A stretch of 64,000 bases of DNA, from NCBI RefSeq assembly GCF_005876835.1, contig NZ_PPSW01000030.1, forward strand, positions 1 through 64,000. Reading direction: 5' to 3'. Shown here piece by piece: positions 9,101-17,403 of the stretch. This stretch comes from Pseudoalteromonas phenolica. Lineage in GTDB: Bacteria; Pseudomonadota; Gammaproteobacteria; Enterobacterales; Alteromonadaceae. The notes below the pieces were generated by a model, which was not told the DNA's origin, did not search any database, and was given only the letters and a program-made list of their open reading frames with translations. Position numbers and translations under genes: made by a program. Each line of letters opens with the position of its first letter. The first letter of the stretch is position 1.

Positions 9101-10014
9101 TGCAAGCACTTCGTGATAACCCAGAGTGTGCTAAGCAAGAATTTGATGCCAAGTTTGACGAAAAAGATCCAGGTCTTAACGTAAAACTAAGCTTCGATTT
9201 AAACGAAGATATCGCAGCACCTTACATTGCTACAGGTGCTAAGCCTAAGATGGCAATCCTACGTGAGCAAGGTGTTAACTCACACGTTGAAATGGCTGCG
9301 GCATTTAACCGTGCAGGTTTTGCAGCAGTAGACGTTCATATGAGTGACATCCTTGAAGGTCGTCTAACGCTAGAAGAGTTCAAAGGCCTTGTAGCTTGTG
9401 GTGGTTTCTCTTACGGTGACGTACTGGGTGCTGGTGAAGGTTGGGCTAAGTCAATCTTATTTAATGACATGGCACGCGACCAGTTCCAAACATTCTTTGA
9501 GCGTCAAGACACGTTCAGTTTAGGTGTGTGTAACGGCTGTCAGATGCTATCAACGTTGAAAGAGCTAATCCCAGGCACTGAGCACTGGCCACGTTTTGTA
9601 ACGAACAAGTCAGAGCGTTTTGAAGCACGTTTCAGCCTTGTTGAAGTGCAAGAAAGCCCGTCAGTATTCTTCCAAGGTATGGCTGGCTCTCGTATGCCTA
9701 TCGCGGTATCTCACGGTGAAGGTCATGCTGAGTTTGCAAACGACGCAGCAGTGAAAGCAGCACTTGAGTCTGGCACAGTTGCAGTTCAGTACGTTGATAA
9801 CTTTGGTAAGCCAACAACGCAATACCCGAACAACCCGAATGGTTCACCAGAGGGTATTACAGGTATTACATCAACGGATGGTCGTGCAACAGTAATGATG
9901 CCACACCCAGAGCGTGTATTCCGTGCAGTAGCTAACTCTTGGCATCCAGATGAGTGGAAAGAAGATAGCCCATGGATGCGCATGTTCCGCAACGCTAGAA
10001 AGAACATCGGCTAA
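6118..10014 (+). CDS. purL: phosphoribosylformylglycinamidine synthase
   Basis: ATP- and glutamine-dependent conversion of FGAR to FGAM, the fourth step of de novo purine synthesis. The 1298-residue single-chain enzyme (E. coli 1295) contains the N-terminal PurS-like region, two AIRS-type halves ([28 protein letters not shown] in the first) and a C-terminal class I glutaminase. The glutaminase nucleophile is Cys1138 in GVCNGCQML, and the partner His/Glu are in [10 protein letters not shown]. The start may be the ATG at 6130 instead: GGATGA at 6115-6120 is a good Shine-Dalgarno for it, and the protein would then begin [11 protein letters not shown], closer to E. coli. Codon use is that of a highly expressed gene. 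Its 3' end is repeated downstream. Confidence 0.97.
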   Translation: MKLPMLILRGAPALSDFKVQKILKTCADANLPVTGIYAEFMHFADVTAELSDSELDKLNKLLKYGPTIAEHEPQGALILVTPRIGTISPWASKATDIANNCSLDKVHRVERGIAYYVEGELSAEQLNDVAKLVHDRMTESVHNSLEDAGQLFRVEEPRPMSSVDILGGGREALETANVEQGFALADDEIDYLVENFQKLGRNPNDIELFMFAQANSEHCRHKIFNADWTIDGEEQPKSLFKMIKNTFETHPENVLSAYKDNAAVMTGSKAGRFFPNKEGEYSYNQENIEILMKVETHNHPTAIAPFSGASTGSGGEIRDEGATGRGSKPKAGLVGFTVSNLRIPGFEQPWETNFGKPGRIVNALDIMIDGPLGGAAFNNEFGRPNLLGYFRTYEEKVNSHNGEEVRGYHKPIMLAGGLGNIRTEHVQKGEIPVGAKLVALGGPAMNIGLGGGAASSMASGQSNEDLDFASVQRENPEMERRCQEVIDKCWQLGDENPIAFIHDVGAGGLSNAFPELVDDGGRGGKFQLRNIPNDEPGMAPHEIWCNESQERYVLAVAAEDFARFEEICKRERAQYAVIGEATEERHLTVADSHFDNNPVDLPLEVLLGKAPKMHRDVESKQVSGEALKTDSIDVLDAAKRLLRLPTIAEKTFLITIGDRTVTGLVARDQMVGPWQVPVANCAVTAAAFDTYHGEAMSMGERTPAALLNYGASARLAVAEALTNIAGANIGGLENIKLSANWMAAAGHPGEDAGLYEAVKAVGEELCPALGLTIPVGKDSMSMKTTWQDDGEDKAVTAPLSLVITAFGRVEDIRKTVTPQLRTDKGDSSLILVDLGAGQNRMGASSLAQVYKQLGDKTPDVDSPELLKGFYNAMQALVADEKLLAYHDRSDGGLFTTVAEMAFAGRTGVTVNLDSLTGSDIEALYNEELGAVIQVRNDDLAAVEAVLADNGLTAISHTIGALNTEDKVIFNRGGEAVLSNTRTELRTIWAETTYKMQALRDNPECAKQEFDAKFDEKDPGLNVKLSFDLNEDIAAPYIATGAKPKMAILREQGVNSHVEMAAAFNRAGFAAVDVHMSDILEGRLTLEEFKGLVACGGFSYGDVLGAGEGWAKSILFNDMARDQFQTFFERQDTFSLGVCNGCQMLSTLKELIPGTEHWPRFVTNKSERFEARFSLVEVQESPSVFFQGMAGSRMPIAVSHGEGHAEFANDAAVKAALESGTVAVQYVDNFGKPTTQYPNNPNGSPEGITGITSTDGRATVMMPHPERVFRAVANSWHPDEWKEDSPWMRMFRNARKNIG

Positions 10015-10029
10015 TCGTTTAGTTAGATG

Positions 10030-10057
10030 AAAAAAGGTCACTAAGGTGGCCTTTTTT
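10030..10057 (+). terminator. terminator behind purL
   Basis: The stem aaaaaggtcac / ggtggcctttttt is followed by a T run, 15 bases after the purL stop. A second version of the same element is at 10287-10311. Confidence 0.85.
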
Positions 10058-10070
10058 GTTGCTTGAGAAA

Positions 10071-10161
10071 GCTAACTCTTGGCAGCGATACCCACGACAA
10101 GAGTGGATCGATGATAGCCCATGGATGCGCATGTTCCGCAACGCACGTAAAAACGTTGGGT
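10071..10161 (+). pseudogene. second, divergent purL 3' end
   Basis: In the frame starting gctaactcttgg this stretch encodes a PurL C-terminus: ANSW, nine residues unlike those of the intact gene (QRYPRQEWI), then [17 protein letters not shown] and TGA. A 32-base block at 10113-10144 is identical to 9964-9995 inside purL. The intact gene ends [16 protein letters not shown]. The remnant is therefore the tail of another purL allele, starting abruptly after a terminator with no coding sequence before it. It is not translated as a gene. Confidence 0.85.
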
Positions 10162-10286
10162 GAGACTGAACCGAAACGAAGTTTCGCAGTTAGTCGAACG
10201 CTTTTCAGGGAAGAAAATTCCTGCGAACGCAACGGGCTGCAGCTTCAGGACGAATTAATCTGCACAGCCTCAACTTTATTTAATTG
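10162..10286. other. spacer between purL-end remnants
   Basis: This spacer has no reading frame I would defend. It contains a short perfect hairpin, cgaaac-gaa-gtttcg, near 10172-10187. I see nothing else in it. Confidence 0.4.
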
Positions 10287-10311
10287 AAAGGTCACTTCGG
10301 TGACCTTTTTT
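10287..10311 (+). terminator. second copy of the purL-type terminator
   Basis: A perfect stem aaaggtcac / gtgacctttt with tetraloop ttcg and a T run. The bases behind it (tgttgcttgagaaagctaac) repeat those behind the first terminator. Confidence 0.85.
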
Positions 10312-10324
10312 GTTGCTTGAGAAA

Positions 10325-10383
10325 GCTAACTCTCGGCAGTGTTATCCACGATAAAAATGGAAGGAAGTTAGCTCACAGTTATG
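10325..10383 (+). pseudogene. third, decayed purL 3' end
   Basis: The sequence gctaactctcggcag at 10325 aligns with the second purL end (10071), not the first: it shares the CAG-x-x-x-TAY-CCACGA stretch. It carries an in-frame TAA at the position of the CAA codon of copy two and drifts further until about 10383. It is the oldest or most eroded of the three ends. Confidence 0.7.
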
Positions 10384-10505
10384 TTTTAAGGGGGCTTTGG
10401 GAATAGGCTAATCTTATTTTGAATTTGATAAGTTCAACTTTTCATATGGATTATTGAACCTCACAAAAAGCAATCTCGCTCTGCAGCGGGTATTTTGCAC
10501 CAAGT

Positions 10506-10934
10506 TTAAAACTGATAACCAATATTTACGCTGACGTTTCCTTTTGTATCGGTTTCTCCGTATGCACCATATGCGCCTCCTTGATCTTCTCGGGTGATAC
10601 CAATACCACCACCAACACGCCAGCCAGTATTATCGCGACCTTGGAAGTAATGATTGTATTCAAGCATGACAAATCCCTTTTCACTGACTATCATTTCAGA
10701 ACCAAGTGCAAAGCTTATTGCATTCTTTTCACTGAGTGCATATTCATAACCCACGGCGCCACCAATGAGTCCAATGGCAGCAAATAAACGGCTATTGTCG
10801 CCCGTATTCACTGCATATTTAACGCCGAGTGCTCCGCCATATTGAAAGCCAACCCCAGCCGATACTTTATTTTCATCAGCATTTGCAAAGCTAGGCAACA
10901 ATAACGTCGTAACTAGAAGGGCTTTTTTTAACAT
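10506..10934 (-). CDS. small outer-membrane beta-barrel protein, unknown
   Basis: 142 residues with a clear Sec signal peptide (MLKKALLVTTLLLPSFANA-DE). The rest alternates glycine/aromatic strands (VSAGVGFQYGGALGVKYAV, LIGGAVGYEYAL, GWRVGGGIGIT, NVSVNIGYQF) and ends in phenylalanine, the usual outer-membrane assembly signal. This pattern fits an eight-stranded barrel of the OmpA/OmpW size class. I cannot assign a family or substrate. It stands alone between the purL scar and the ydbH operon. Confidence 0.7.
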   Translation of the reverse strand: MLKKALLVTTLLLPSFANADENKVSAGVGFQYGGALGVKYAVNTGDNSRLFAAIGLIGGAVGYEYALSEKNAISFALGSEMIVSEKGFVMLEYNHYFQGRDNTGWRVGGGIGITREDQGGAYGAYGETDTKGNVSVNIGYQF

Positions 10935-11137
10935 GTTAGGTAATCCTTTTTATTATTCAATTAAGAAAATCGTAAATGAGTTTAACTATTATGTATATAA
11001 CTTAGGCACATCAATTTAGTGAAATAATGTAAATTGAGTATTTTTTATATCACCTACATCTCATTACATTTTTGCTGATACAAACATCACAAAAGTAGGT
11101 AAAATAGCGGCGTATAATTATTATTAGTCAGGGTGCT

Positions 11138-13699
11138 ATGTTTAAAAAAGGATTGCTTTGGGTAAGTGTATTTTTATTCACAGCCCTAATTTGTCTTTAT
11201 GGATATAGAAATACATTGGTTGCCAAAGTAGCTTCGCCCTATTTGGTTGATGCCAATGTAGAGCTCAGTTGTATAGATTGGTCGCTCACCGGATTGCGCT
11301 CTATCAGGGTTGAAAGGGTATGCATTGAACATTCTGCAGCGTCTATTGAATTAATAAAAGCAGACATTAACCCGTCAAATATTGTTTTAGCAGAGTTGAA
11401 TATAGCGCTAAAGCCAGCAAAAGAGACAAGCGCTGAAACACCTCAATTTAAACCTCTTAATCTTGTATTACCTGACGAGCGTCCACTGCTAAATGTCAAA
11501 AAAATTAGTCTGTCAGGCACTCCATTAATAGAGCCTGTATCAATGAGCCTTAATGAACCAAGCCTCAATCGCTTTAAAATTAATGGTGATCTCATTGGCC
11601 AAGTTAACATATCTAAAAATAAGCTAACGCTAAACCAAGTTTCATTAGCAAGTAACGCAATACAAGCCTTTAAGCCTGAGCAAGTCAAGCTGTTAGAAGG
11701 TTCGATGAATGCAGCATTTGACGGCCAACAGTTGCAATTTGATGGTGATATTGAAGTGCTGGCTGAGCACCATTTACCTGAGTGTGCAGTGTCAGCAAAT
11801 TCATTCGGTAATATTAGCGGTGAAGTCGATTTGTTAAATCGAGCGGCAGTTGCTGATTTGAGCCAGCTTACCAACACGGTAAAGGCCTTAGCATGCATTG
11901 AGGTATTGCAAACACACTTGTCACAGGGTGTTCAAGCTGCTGACTTAATGGCCGAGCAGGTTACTTTGAAATTACCTAGCGTGTTGTCTATACGTAATAA
12001 TGTCTTGTCGACAGATCAAGTCATACTTTCAAATGGTGCGCTAACCCAGATTCAATTAGATAATGTAGAGGCTGAATTGCTTACCCAGGATTTTAAGTCT
12101 CAGTTTAGTTTAAAGCATCAAACAGCATTAATTGGCACATTACAGCTAGATGGGCCTATTGGTATCAGTGGTGAAGCGTTTCAAAGCCAAATATCTGTTA
12201 GTTTAATTCAACCTAATATGCCTGCATTTTTTATCGATAACTCACCTATAGAACAAGCGGATATCAAGTTTGATTCAAAGCTTGATGTGAAAGGTAGGCT
12301 TGGCGGCGACATATCATTTAAAACAAGTAACCAGCTTGAGCTTCTAAAAGTAGAATTTATCGACGGGCAAGGGCAAGCACTTAAACTGCCCAAGTTAACA
12401 CTTAATCTTGATGTAGAGGGTGACCTTTCAGAGCATATAAATGCGATAGCGGATGGGGAGCTGTCACTTTTATCGTTCAGTCATCCTTTGGCTCAGGGGC
12501 GAGATCTTAAAGCAAAGTGGCAGTCAAAGCTCATCGATGACGCGATTCAATTTGACGCTGACTGGCAGTTAAAAGGCATTAAGCAAGCAGATAACCAAGT
12601 TCAAGGCATACAACAAAGTTTGAACTTAAAAGGCAGTATACAAGATTTTATGAATACCAGTATGCTTGCGGTGACAACACACCTTGATGCGATTGTAACT
12701 CCTGAACTGCTCGTAGAAGATATGAATATCACTTCTCAAGCTAATTTTAGTGAAGGTATACGCTTTGAGCATGATATTGATGTGTTCGACATGAACCTAT
12801 CGTTACGCCATGAATTAGTAAATAAAGCGCAGCCTTTTCAGCTTGTCATGATTGAGCAAGACCTTATCGGTTTACAGCCAGTTTTGGAGCAAATAGCGCC
12901 TAAATTAAAAATAGAAAAAGGTAGCACTAGTGTTGTGGCAAGTGGGGATTTGGTGTCACAGAATGTTGAGTTTGATGTGCAATTTGGCGCGTCAGCCTTG
13001 TTTGATACGCATTATATAAGTAATGCATCAGGCAAAATAACCGGGCAGGTCAATTCAGGTGTGATTAATATTCCAAAAACTACAGTGACAATTGACGAGT
13101 TTCGTTCAGGTGCTGTGCTAACAAACATTACCGCAGATCTTCAGGCTCAAGATAATCAGGCGTGGTTGAGTGCTATTACGGCAGAGGCGTTTGATGGCTT
13201 ACTTACAGCGAATAAGGTTCGACTCACACAAGCGCCACAACGCATTGAAGCAAAAGCTGAAAACTTAGATTTGGCAATTTTAGCTAAAGCGGGTCGTGAA
13301 GCCGGCGTAACGCTTACTGGGCGAGTGTCGGGTGAGTTGCCTATTGAAGTGCGCGATGGCAAAGTGAGTATCACTGAAGGTAAGCTCTACAATTTAGGAG
13401 CGGGTTTGTTGAGTGTGTCAGAAAATGCATCAGTAAATGCACTCAAAGCTCAACAGCCGCAATTGAAGACGGTGATTGGTTTACTGGATAATTTAGATAT
13501 AGATACGCTGCACAGTGATGTGGCATTAACAGAAGACGGTTGGTTAACATTGGGTGTGAATATTAAGGGTGAAAATAAAAGCCAAGCACAGCCAGTGAAC
13601 TTTAATTACACGCATCATGAAAACATTTACACCTTATTTAAGGCGTTACGATTGAATGATGAAATTAGTCAACAAGTAGAGAAAGCTTTAACTCAATAG
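11138..13699 (+). CDS. ydbH: YdbH-type intermembrane phospholipid transport protein
   Basis: An 853-residue AsmA-like protein with one N-terminal membrane anchor (residues about 5-24) and a long periplasmic beta-rich body. By analogy with E. coli YdbH (879 aa) it forms a hydrophobic groove bridging inner and outer membranes and carrying phospholipids outward, redundantly with TamB and YhdP. The C-terminal 200 residues (LTGRVSGELPIEVRDGKVSI, GLLDNLDIDTLHSDVAL, LGVNIKGENK, QPVNFNYTHHENIYTLFKALR) are the conserved YdbH segment. The next two genes are ynbE and ydbL in the E. coli order, separated by only 9 and 10 bases, so this is an operon. Confidence 0.9.
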   Translation: MFKKGLLWVSVFLFTALICLYGYRNTLVAKVASPYLVDANVELSCIDWSLTGLRSIRVERVCIEHSAASIELIKADINPSNIVLAELNIALKPAKETSAETPQFKPLNLVLPDERPLLNVKKISLSGTPLIEPVSMSLNEPSLNRFKINGDLIGQVNISKNKLTLNQVSLASNAIQAFKPEQVKLLEGSMNAAFDGQQLQFDGDIEVLAEHHLPECAVSANSFGNISGEVDLLNRAAVADLSQLTNTVKALACIEVLQTHLSQGVQAADLMAEQVTLKLPSVLSIRNNVLSTDQVILSNGALTQIQLDNVEAELLTQDFKSQFSLKHQTALIGTLQLDGPIGISGEAFQSQISVSLIQPNMPAFFIDNSPIEQADIKFDSKLDVKGRLGGDISFKTSNQLELLKVEFIDGQGQALKLPKLTLNLDVEGDLSEHINAIADGELSLLSFSHPLAQGRDLKAKWQSKLIDDAIQFDADWQLKGIKQADNQVQGIQQSLNLKGSIQDFMNTSMLAVTTHLDAIVTPELLVEDMNITSQANFSEGIRFEHDIDVFDMNLSLRHELVNKAQPFQLVMIEQDLIGLQPVLEQIAPKLKIEKGSTSVVASGDLVSQNVEFDVQFGASALFDTHYISNASGKITGQVNSGVINIPKTTVTIDEFRSGAVLTNITADLQAQDNQAWLSAITAEAFDGLLTANKVRLTQAPQRIEAKAENLDLAILAKAGREAGVTLTGRVSGELPIEVRDGKVSITEGKLYNLGAGLLSVSENASVNALKAQQPQLKTVIGLLDNLDIDTLHSDVALTEDGWLTLGVNIKGENKSQAQPVNFNYTHHENIYTLFKALRLNDEISQQVEKALTQ

Positions 13700-13708
13700 G
13701 GGAACACC

Positions 13709-13888
13709 ATGAAGTGGATAGCGGCTTTATTCAGTGCCTTAGTGCTTATGGGATGTACGCATAAGGTGCAAGTAGAAACCAAAGAACCAATCACCATTAA
13801 TTTGAATGTAAAAGTGGATCATGAGATCCGAGTAAAAGTAGATAAAGAGCTAGATGACCTATTTAGCGATGACAGTGAGTTATTCTAA
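13709..13888 (+). CDS. ynbE: YnbE-like lipoprotein, partner of YdbH
   Basis: A 59-codon gene between ydbH and ydbL. It encodes MKWIAALFSALVLMGC, a lipoprotein signal with lipobox LMGC (Cys16). It continues with EPITINLNVKVDHEI, almost identical to the EPITINMNVKIEHEI block of E. coli YnbE (61 aa), and ends in DLFSDDSELF. The outer-membrane lipoprotein is thought to receive phospholipids by beta-strand pairing with the YdbH C-terminus. The start lies 9 bases after the ydbH stop with GGGGAA before it. Confidence 0.92.
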   Translation: MKWIAALFSALVLMGCTHKVQVETKEPITINLNVKVDHEIRVKVDKELDDLFSDDSELF

Positions 13889-13898
13889 GGAGAACGTT

Positions 13899-14219
13899 AT
13901 GAAAAAGAGTGTATTTTTATTGCCAATTTTAGCTTTGAGCTTTGCCTTTTCAGCTTTCGCATTAGATTTAACAGCGGCTAAATCTCAAGGGTTAGTAGGT
14001 GAAACTGCATCAGGTTATTTAGCTACAGTAAAAAACAGTGCTGATGCAAAAAGCCTAGTTGATTCAATCAATGCCAAGCGTAAAGCAAAGTATGAGCAGT
14101 TAGCTAAAAAACATGGCATTACCTTAGCGCAGGTCGAACAACAAGCTGGCAAAAAAGCATTGCAAAAAACAGCCAAAGGCCACTTTGTAAAAGTAAATGG
14201 CAAATGGGTTAAGAAGTAA
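13899..14219 (+). CDS. ydbL: YdbL-like periplasmic protein (DUF1318)
   Basis: A 106-residue secreted protein. I place the start at the ATG at 13899, preceded by AAGGAGAA; upstream in-frame ATGs lie inside ynbE. The signal peptide MKKSVFLLPILALSFAFSAFA is followed by LTAAKSQGLVGETASGYLA, IN-x-x-RKAKYEQLAKKHGIT and the terminal FVKVNGKWVKK, all matching E. coli YdbL. YdbL has been proposed to act as a chaperone controlling YdbH-YnbE assembly. It is the third gene of the operon and is followed by a terminator. Confidence 0.93.
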   Translation: MKKSVFLLPILALSFAFSAFALDLTAAKSQGLVGETASGYLATVKNSADAKSLVDSINAKRKAKYEQLAKKHGITLAQVEQQAGKKALQKTAKGHFVKVNGKWVKK

Positions 14220-14237
14220 TAGTCTGAAAGCTAAAAG

Positions 14238-14284
14238 CTAAAAGCACAGTGAGCAAATAAAATACTCGCCCTGTGCTTTTTTAT
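14238..14284 (+). terminator. terminator of the ydbH-ynbE-ydbL operon
   Basis: The stem aaaagcacag (14240-14249) / ctgtgctttt with a long A/T-rich apical part (gag...ctc) is followed by a T run. Confidence 0.75.
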
Positions 14285-14380
14285 TGCTTAAAGTTTATTT
14301 ATTCAAACTTTTTTCAAAACCGCTGCGACTAACCTTTCAAACACTGATTAACAATGACATCAACAGGAAAGGTGACTGCC

Positions 14381-14926
14381 ATGAAAATTCAAGCCCTCAT
14401 ATCCGTATTAAGCAGTGCAGTTTTAACAGCATGTGTTGCTGCCAATGCTGCACCTGAGAAACAAGCAGACTCAGATTACCGCATCCAAGTATTTAAAGAC
14501 TGTGAAAAAGTAAAAGATATGCCTATGTCTGAATCACAGATTTCTGCCTATCAGGCATTGCAAAATATCGAAGATACAATGACACGGCTTGAAAAGCCTG
14601 TACGCGATATGGACGAAGAGCTAGAAGTGTATCAAGATCAGTTAGAAGAGCTGGCTGATGCGGTGACCTATGAAGATGACAATGTGCTAAAAATAGATAA
14701 GCAGAAGTTACGAGAGCAAAAGCAGCTAGCACGCAAAATAGAGCAAATAGTGAGACATCACGAAGCCGATATTCGTGCAATTGAAAAAGAAGCGAGAAGA
14801 ATTGAAGCGGCGTCAATGCGTTTTGAACGCGCCATTAAACCCAGTCTCGAAGGCTTAGAACATGATCAAGTACAAATTATTAATCGTAAGACAGCAAAAC
14901 CATATAGATGCTACCAACATAGCTAA
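14381..14926 (+). CDS. secreted coiled-coil protein, unknown
   Basis: 181 residues from the ATG at 14381, which has AGGAAAGG six to nine bases upstream; the in-frame ATG 27 bases earlier has no signal peptide. The N-terminus contains a possible lipobox LTAC (Cys18), or a conventional cleavage site a few residues later (ANA-AP). From residue about 55 to 150 the protein is rich in E, K, Q and R with heptad-like spacing (LEELADAV, IDKQKLREQKQLARKIEQIV, IRAIEKEARRIEAA), so a long coiled coil is likely. Only two cysteines remain after the signal. No family is recognised. It is flanked by terminators on both sides, so it is transcribed alone. Confidence 0.65.
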   Translation: MKIQALISVLSSAVLTACVAANAAPEKQADSDYRIQVFKDCEKVKDMPMSESQISAYQALQNIEDTMTRLEKPVRDMDEELEVYQDQLEELADAVTYEDDNVLKIDKQKLREQKQLARKIEQIVRHHEADIRAIEKEARRIEAASMRFERAIKPSLEGLEHDQVQIINRKTAKPYRCYQHS

Positions 14927-14950
14927 ATAGCAAGGTATTTGCACAATAAG

Positions 14951-14984
14951 AAAAGGCCTTAAATATTCATTTAAGGCCTTTTAC
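14951..14984. terminator. bidirectional terminator
   Basis: A perfect 14-bp stem (14951-14964 with 14969-14982) with loop attc and A/T runs on both sides lies between convergent genes. Confidence 0.88.
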
Positions 14985-15045
14985 AGTTAGAGCAGGGAGT
15001 CTAGCTGCTAGTTTTAAAACTTATGTTTTCAAACCATTGTTTTTT

Positions 15046-16221
15046 TTAATTTCTCGGGTTGATTGTCAGCGGTGTTAAGGTGATTCTTGCGTTATTGCTG
15101 GCGCCCATATGATTGCTGTAGGTTTGACCCTCAAATAGCGTGTAAAACACATCTAGGTAATCATCATCATTACTAAACCAGTGACTTGGCATGGCTTTAA
15201 TTAACTGGTTAGTTAATTGCGGAATAATCGCATAGCCTTGTACATTCGGGTCTGGTATTGCGCGCATCACCTGAGTAACAATATCTAAAAACGTCGTCGC
15301 CAAGTCTTGATAGTTAGTATTGTCATCTTGCTCCATCAACAAGACATCGGCAGCCTGCCAGCGGTAGCGCTCCCAATGGATCAGAATTTGGTTTGGCGTA
15401 TAGTCAGTGCCATCATGATCTAGGTATGGCATATCGACGATGTCTAAGATTGGCTCATCACGAGATGGACTCACGCCAGTCACCACCGCATAGACTTCTG
15501 CTTTACCAGAGATCCAAGGCTCTTCATCATCATTCAAGCGAATTCTATCGAGCTTTGATGTAGAGATAGATGACGCTTGCATTGTTTGCTGTGCCATAAA
15601 TTCCGATGCAGGCTGATTGCGTGCTTGCTCAAAAATAGACTGCATAACAGCAAGGCCTTCTTTTTTAACTTGCTGACCGTCTAATTCTAAAATCAGAACA
15701 GGTTGAGAGGGCATAGTATGCGCATCTAGCAGATGTACATTGCCTTGAGCGTCAAATGCTTCAATGTATATCCAATCTTTGTCATCGCCTTTTGGTGCAA
15801 ATGCAATAAGGGGTTGTTGACCGTCTTGCCATTGTTCAAGCATCTTTTCAGAGGCAAGTCTAAGCTGGTACAAGTTAGAGTTTTCTTGCTCCAAGCCTTT
15901 TAGAGAGCGCGTACGAGCGTTGGCACTTTGCATCAACTGCTGATTATTTTGGGTTAAATGTAGTTTGCTTAACTTTGCAGTGTGGTTTTTATTAAGCATG
16001 TTTAACCAATGCTTATTTTGTGAGATTAAGTCTTTGGCGACATTGCTTGCCAATACGCGTATTATGTCAGTGACCTGCATTGCGCTGTGGTTGAACTGGT
16101 CAATTATGTCGAGCTCAGGATGCTGAGAGAGCGTATTTGTGGTTTTAACTAGGTCTGCTGAAAAGCTGGAGAAGCTTGCCAATAATGAGCCCATTAAGGC
16201 TGTTTTAATTAAGTGATTCAT
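15046..16221 (-). CDS. secreted protein resembling DUF3103 family
   Basis: 391 residues with a signal peptide (MNHLIKTALMGSLLASFSSFSA). The mature part contains LIAFAPKGDDKDWIYIEAFDAQGNVHLLDAH, then EVYAVVTGVSP...PILDIVDMPYLDHDGTDYTPNQILIHWERYRW and a C-terminal region with DDDYLDVFYTLFEGQTY. The arrangement reminds me of the DUF3103 family of Vibrio and Alteromonadales, whose function is unknown. The assignment rests on memory only. The next gene, on the other strand, encodes a Nep1-like protein. The 255-bp region between them is A/T rich and must hold both promoters. Confidence 0.5.
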   Translation of the reverse strand: MNHLIKTALMGSLLASFSSFSADLVKTTNTLSQHPELDIIDQFNHSAMQVTDIIRVLASNVAKDLISQNKHWLNMLNKNHTAKLSKLHLTQNNQQLMQSANARTRSLKGLEQENSNLYQLRLASEKMLEQWQDGQQPLIAFAPKGDDKDWIYIEAFDAQGNVHLLDAHTMPSQPVLILELDGQQVKKEGLAVMQSIFEQARNQPASEFMAQQTMQASSISTSKLDRIRLNDDEEPWISGKAEVYAVVTGVSPSRDEPILDIVDMPYLDHDGTDYTPNQILIHWERYRWQAADVLLMEQDDNTNYQDLATTFLDIVTQVMRAIPDPNVQGYAIIPQLTNQLIKAMPSHWFSNDDDYLDVFYTLFEGQTYSNHMGASNNARITLTPLTINPRN

Positions 16222-16476
16222 AAGATTTCCTTGAAATAATCCGTGTCTATGTTATTCACAACACCCATCGAGGTGTAACGATAAAATAGAGTAACAACTT
16301 TATATCGTCAATTTATTTATAACATTTATTTTACATTATGCTGTTTTAGGAATAAGGGGTTAGATGGAGTTCTTAATAAAAGTAGGCTTTTATGTCGATT
16401 TCTGAGTTAGGAAGATAAATTTAAAATGTAACAAAAATGTTGTATTTTTATTTTGGTTTTTTTAAGGATAATCAAT

Positions 16477-17283
16477 ATGACAACACCAAAGACACTTCTG
16501 TTACACAGTGTAAGCCTCATTGTGACTTATGCGTTAAGTTCGACCAACCTTATGGCGAATGACTTTGCCGCTTTAGATGAAGCATTACCCGCTTCGTACG
16601 TTATCAATGGTACAGAACCTATCTTCGATTTTGATGGTGATGGTTGCTTGCCGAGCGCAGGTATAAGCCGTACCGGGCAGCAAAATGCCGGATTGAAAAC
16701 ATCAGGCAGTTTAGGCGGAAACTGCCGAGATACTTGGTTTCTTAATACCTCTAATACCGTACACCGTTATGCGTGCAAAGATACCCCAAGTGGGCAGTAT
16801 TGCGCGCATTTCTATGCACTTTATTTTAAAAAAGATCAGGTGTTTTCATATTTTAGAGGAGGGCATCGTCATGATTGGGAGTACGCAGCTGTATGGACCA
16901 AAAATGGATTAGTGACGCACGGAAGTTACAGTGCGCATGGAGATTTATTTACTAAGCCTGCATCTGAGCTGCCTATGGAAAATGGCCATTTAAAAATTGT
17001 TTATCACAAAGATGGCATTTTGACTCATGCGCTTCGCTTTGCCAAAAGCAATGAAATTGCAGAAACGGCATACAATCGCTTTGTAACGCCACCAATTATC
17101 AGTTGGTACGAAATGCAGGGTGATGGCATCGATAACCATGGCTTACGTGAAAAGCTTAACCAGTATGATTATGGCTCTGCCACTCTGCCAGTCAAAGATA
17201 GCCGGTTTGTTTATAATATTAATCGCTTTAAACCAGCGGGTTACCCAGAGTTTACTGAACAGGATGCTTTAAACGCTCAGTAA
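16477..17283 (+). CDS. Nep1-like (NPP1) necrosis-inducing protein
   Basis: A secreted protein of 268 residues. The start at 16477 follows AAGGA by eight bases, and a hydrophobic signal peptide precedes residue about 28. The family hallmark heptapeptide G129-H-R-H-D-W-E135 is intact and preceded by RG. The flanking pattern DFDGDGC...GGNCRDTW...YC-A-H-F-Y-A-L-Y-F-K-K-DQ...GGHRHDWEYAAVW fits NLPs. Four cysteines (57, 83, 100, 109) suggest two disulfides. NLPs of plant pathogens bind glycosylated sphingolipids and permeabilise eukaryotic membranes, with the GHRHDWE region coordinating a divalent metal. Whether this one is cytolytic, and against what host, is unknown. No secretion system genes are adjacent. 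Confidence 0.88.
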   Translation: MTTPKTLLLHSVSLIVTYALSSTNLMANDFAALDEALPASYVINGTEPIFDFDGDGCLPSAGISRTGQQNAGLKTSGSLGGNCRDTWFLNTSNTVHRYACKDTPSGQYCAHFYALYFKKDQVFSYFRGGHRHDWEYAAVWTKNGLVTHGSYSAHGDLFTKPASELPMENGHLKIVYHKDGILTHALRFAKSNEIAETAYNRFVTPPIISWYEMQGDGIDNHGLREKLNQYDYGSATLPVKDSRFVYNINRFKPAGYPEFTEQDALNAQ

Positions 17284-17403
17284 CTTATGTATGGCGAGAA
17301 GCTTGTGCTTCTCATGAAAATCTACCTCTAATAATAAGATTCATATCACTTTTAGAAATACCATCTACACTTAAATACATCAGTTTTGTTTGTGTATGAA
17401 CCT

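Noticed and set aside
6969-10007. Minus-strand open frames inside purL
   Set aside because: They are shadows caused by the codon bias of a highly expressed gene; none has a start signal or a family pattern.
10041-10287. Two open frames in the region behind purL
   Set aside because: The stretch is made of purL-end remnants and terminators; the frames have no ribosome site and cross the hairpins.
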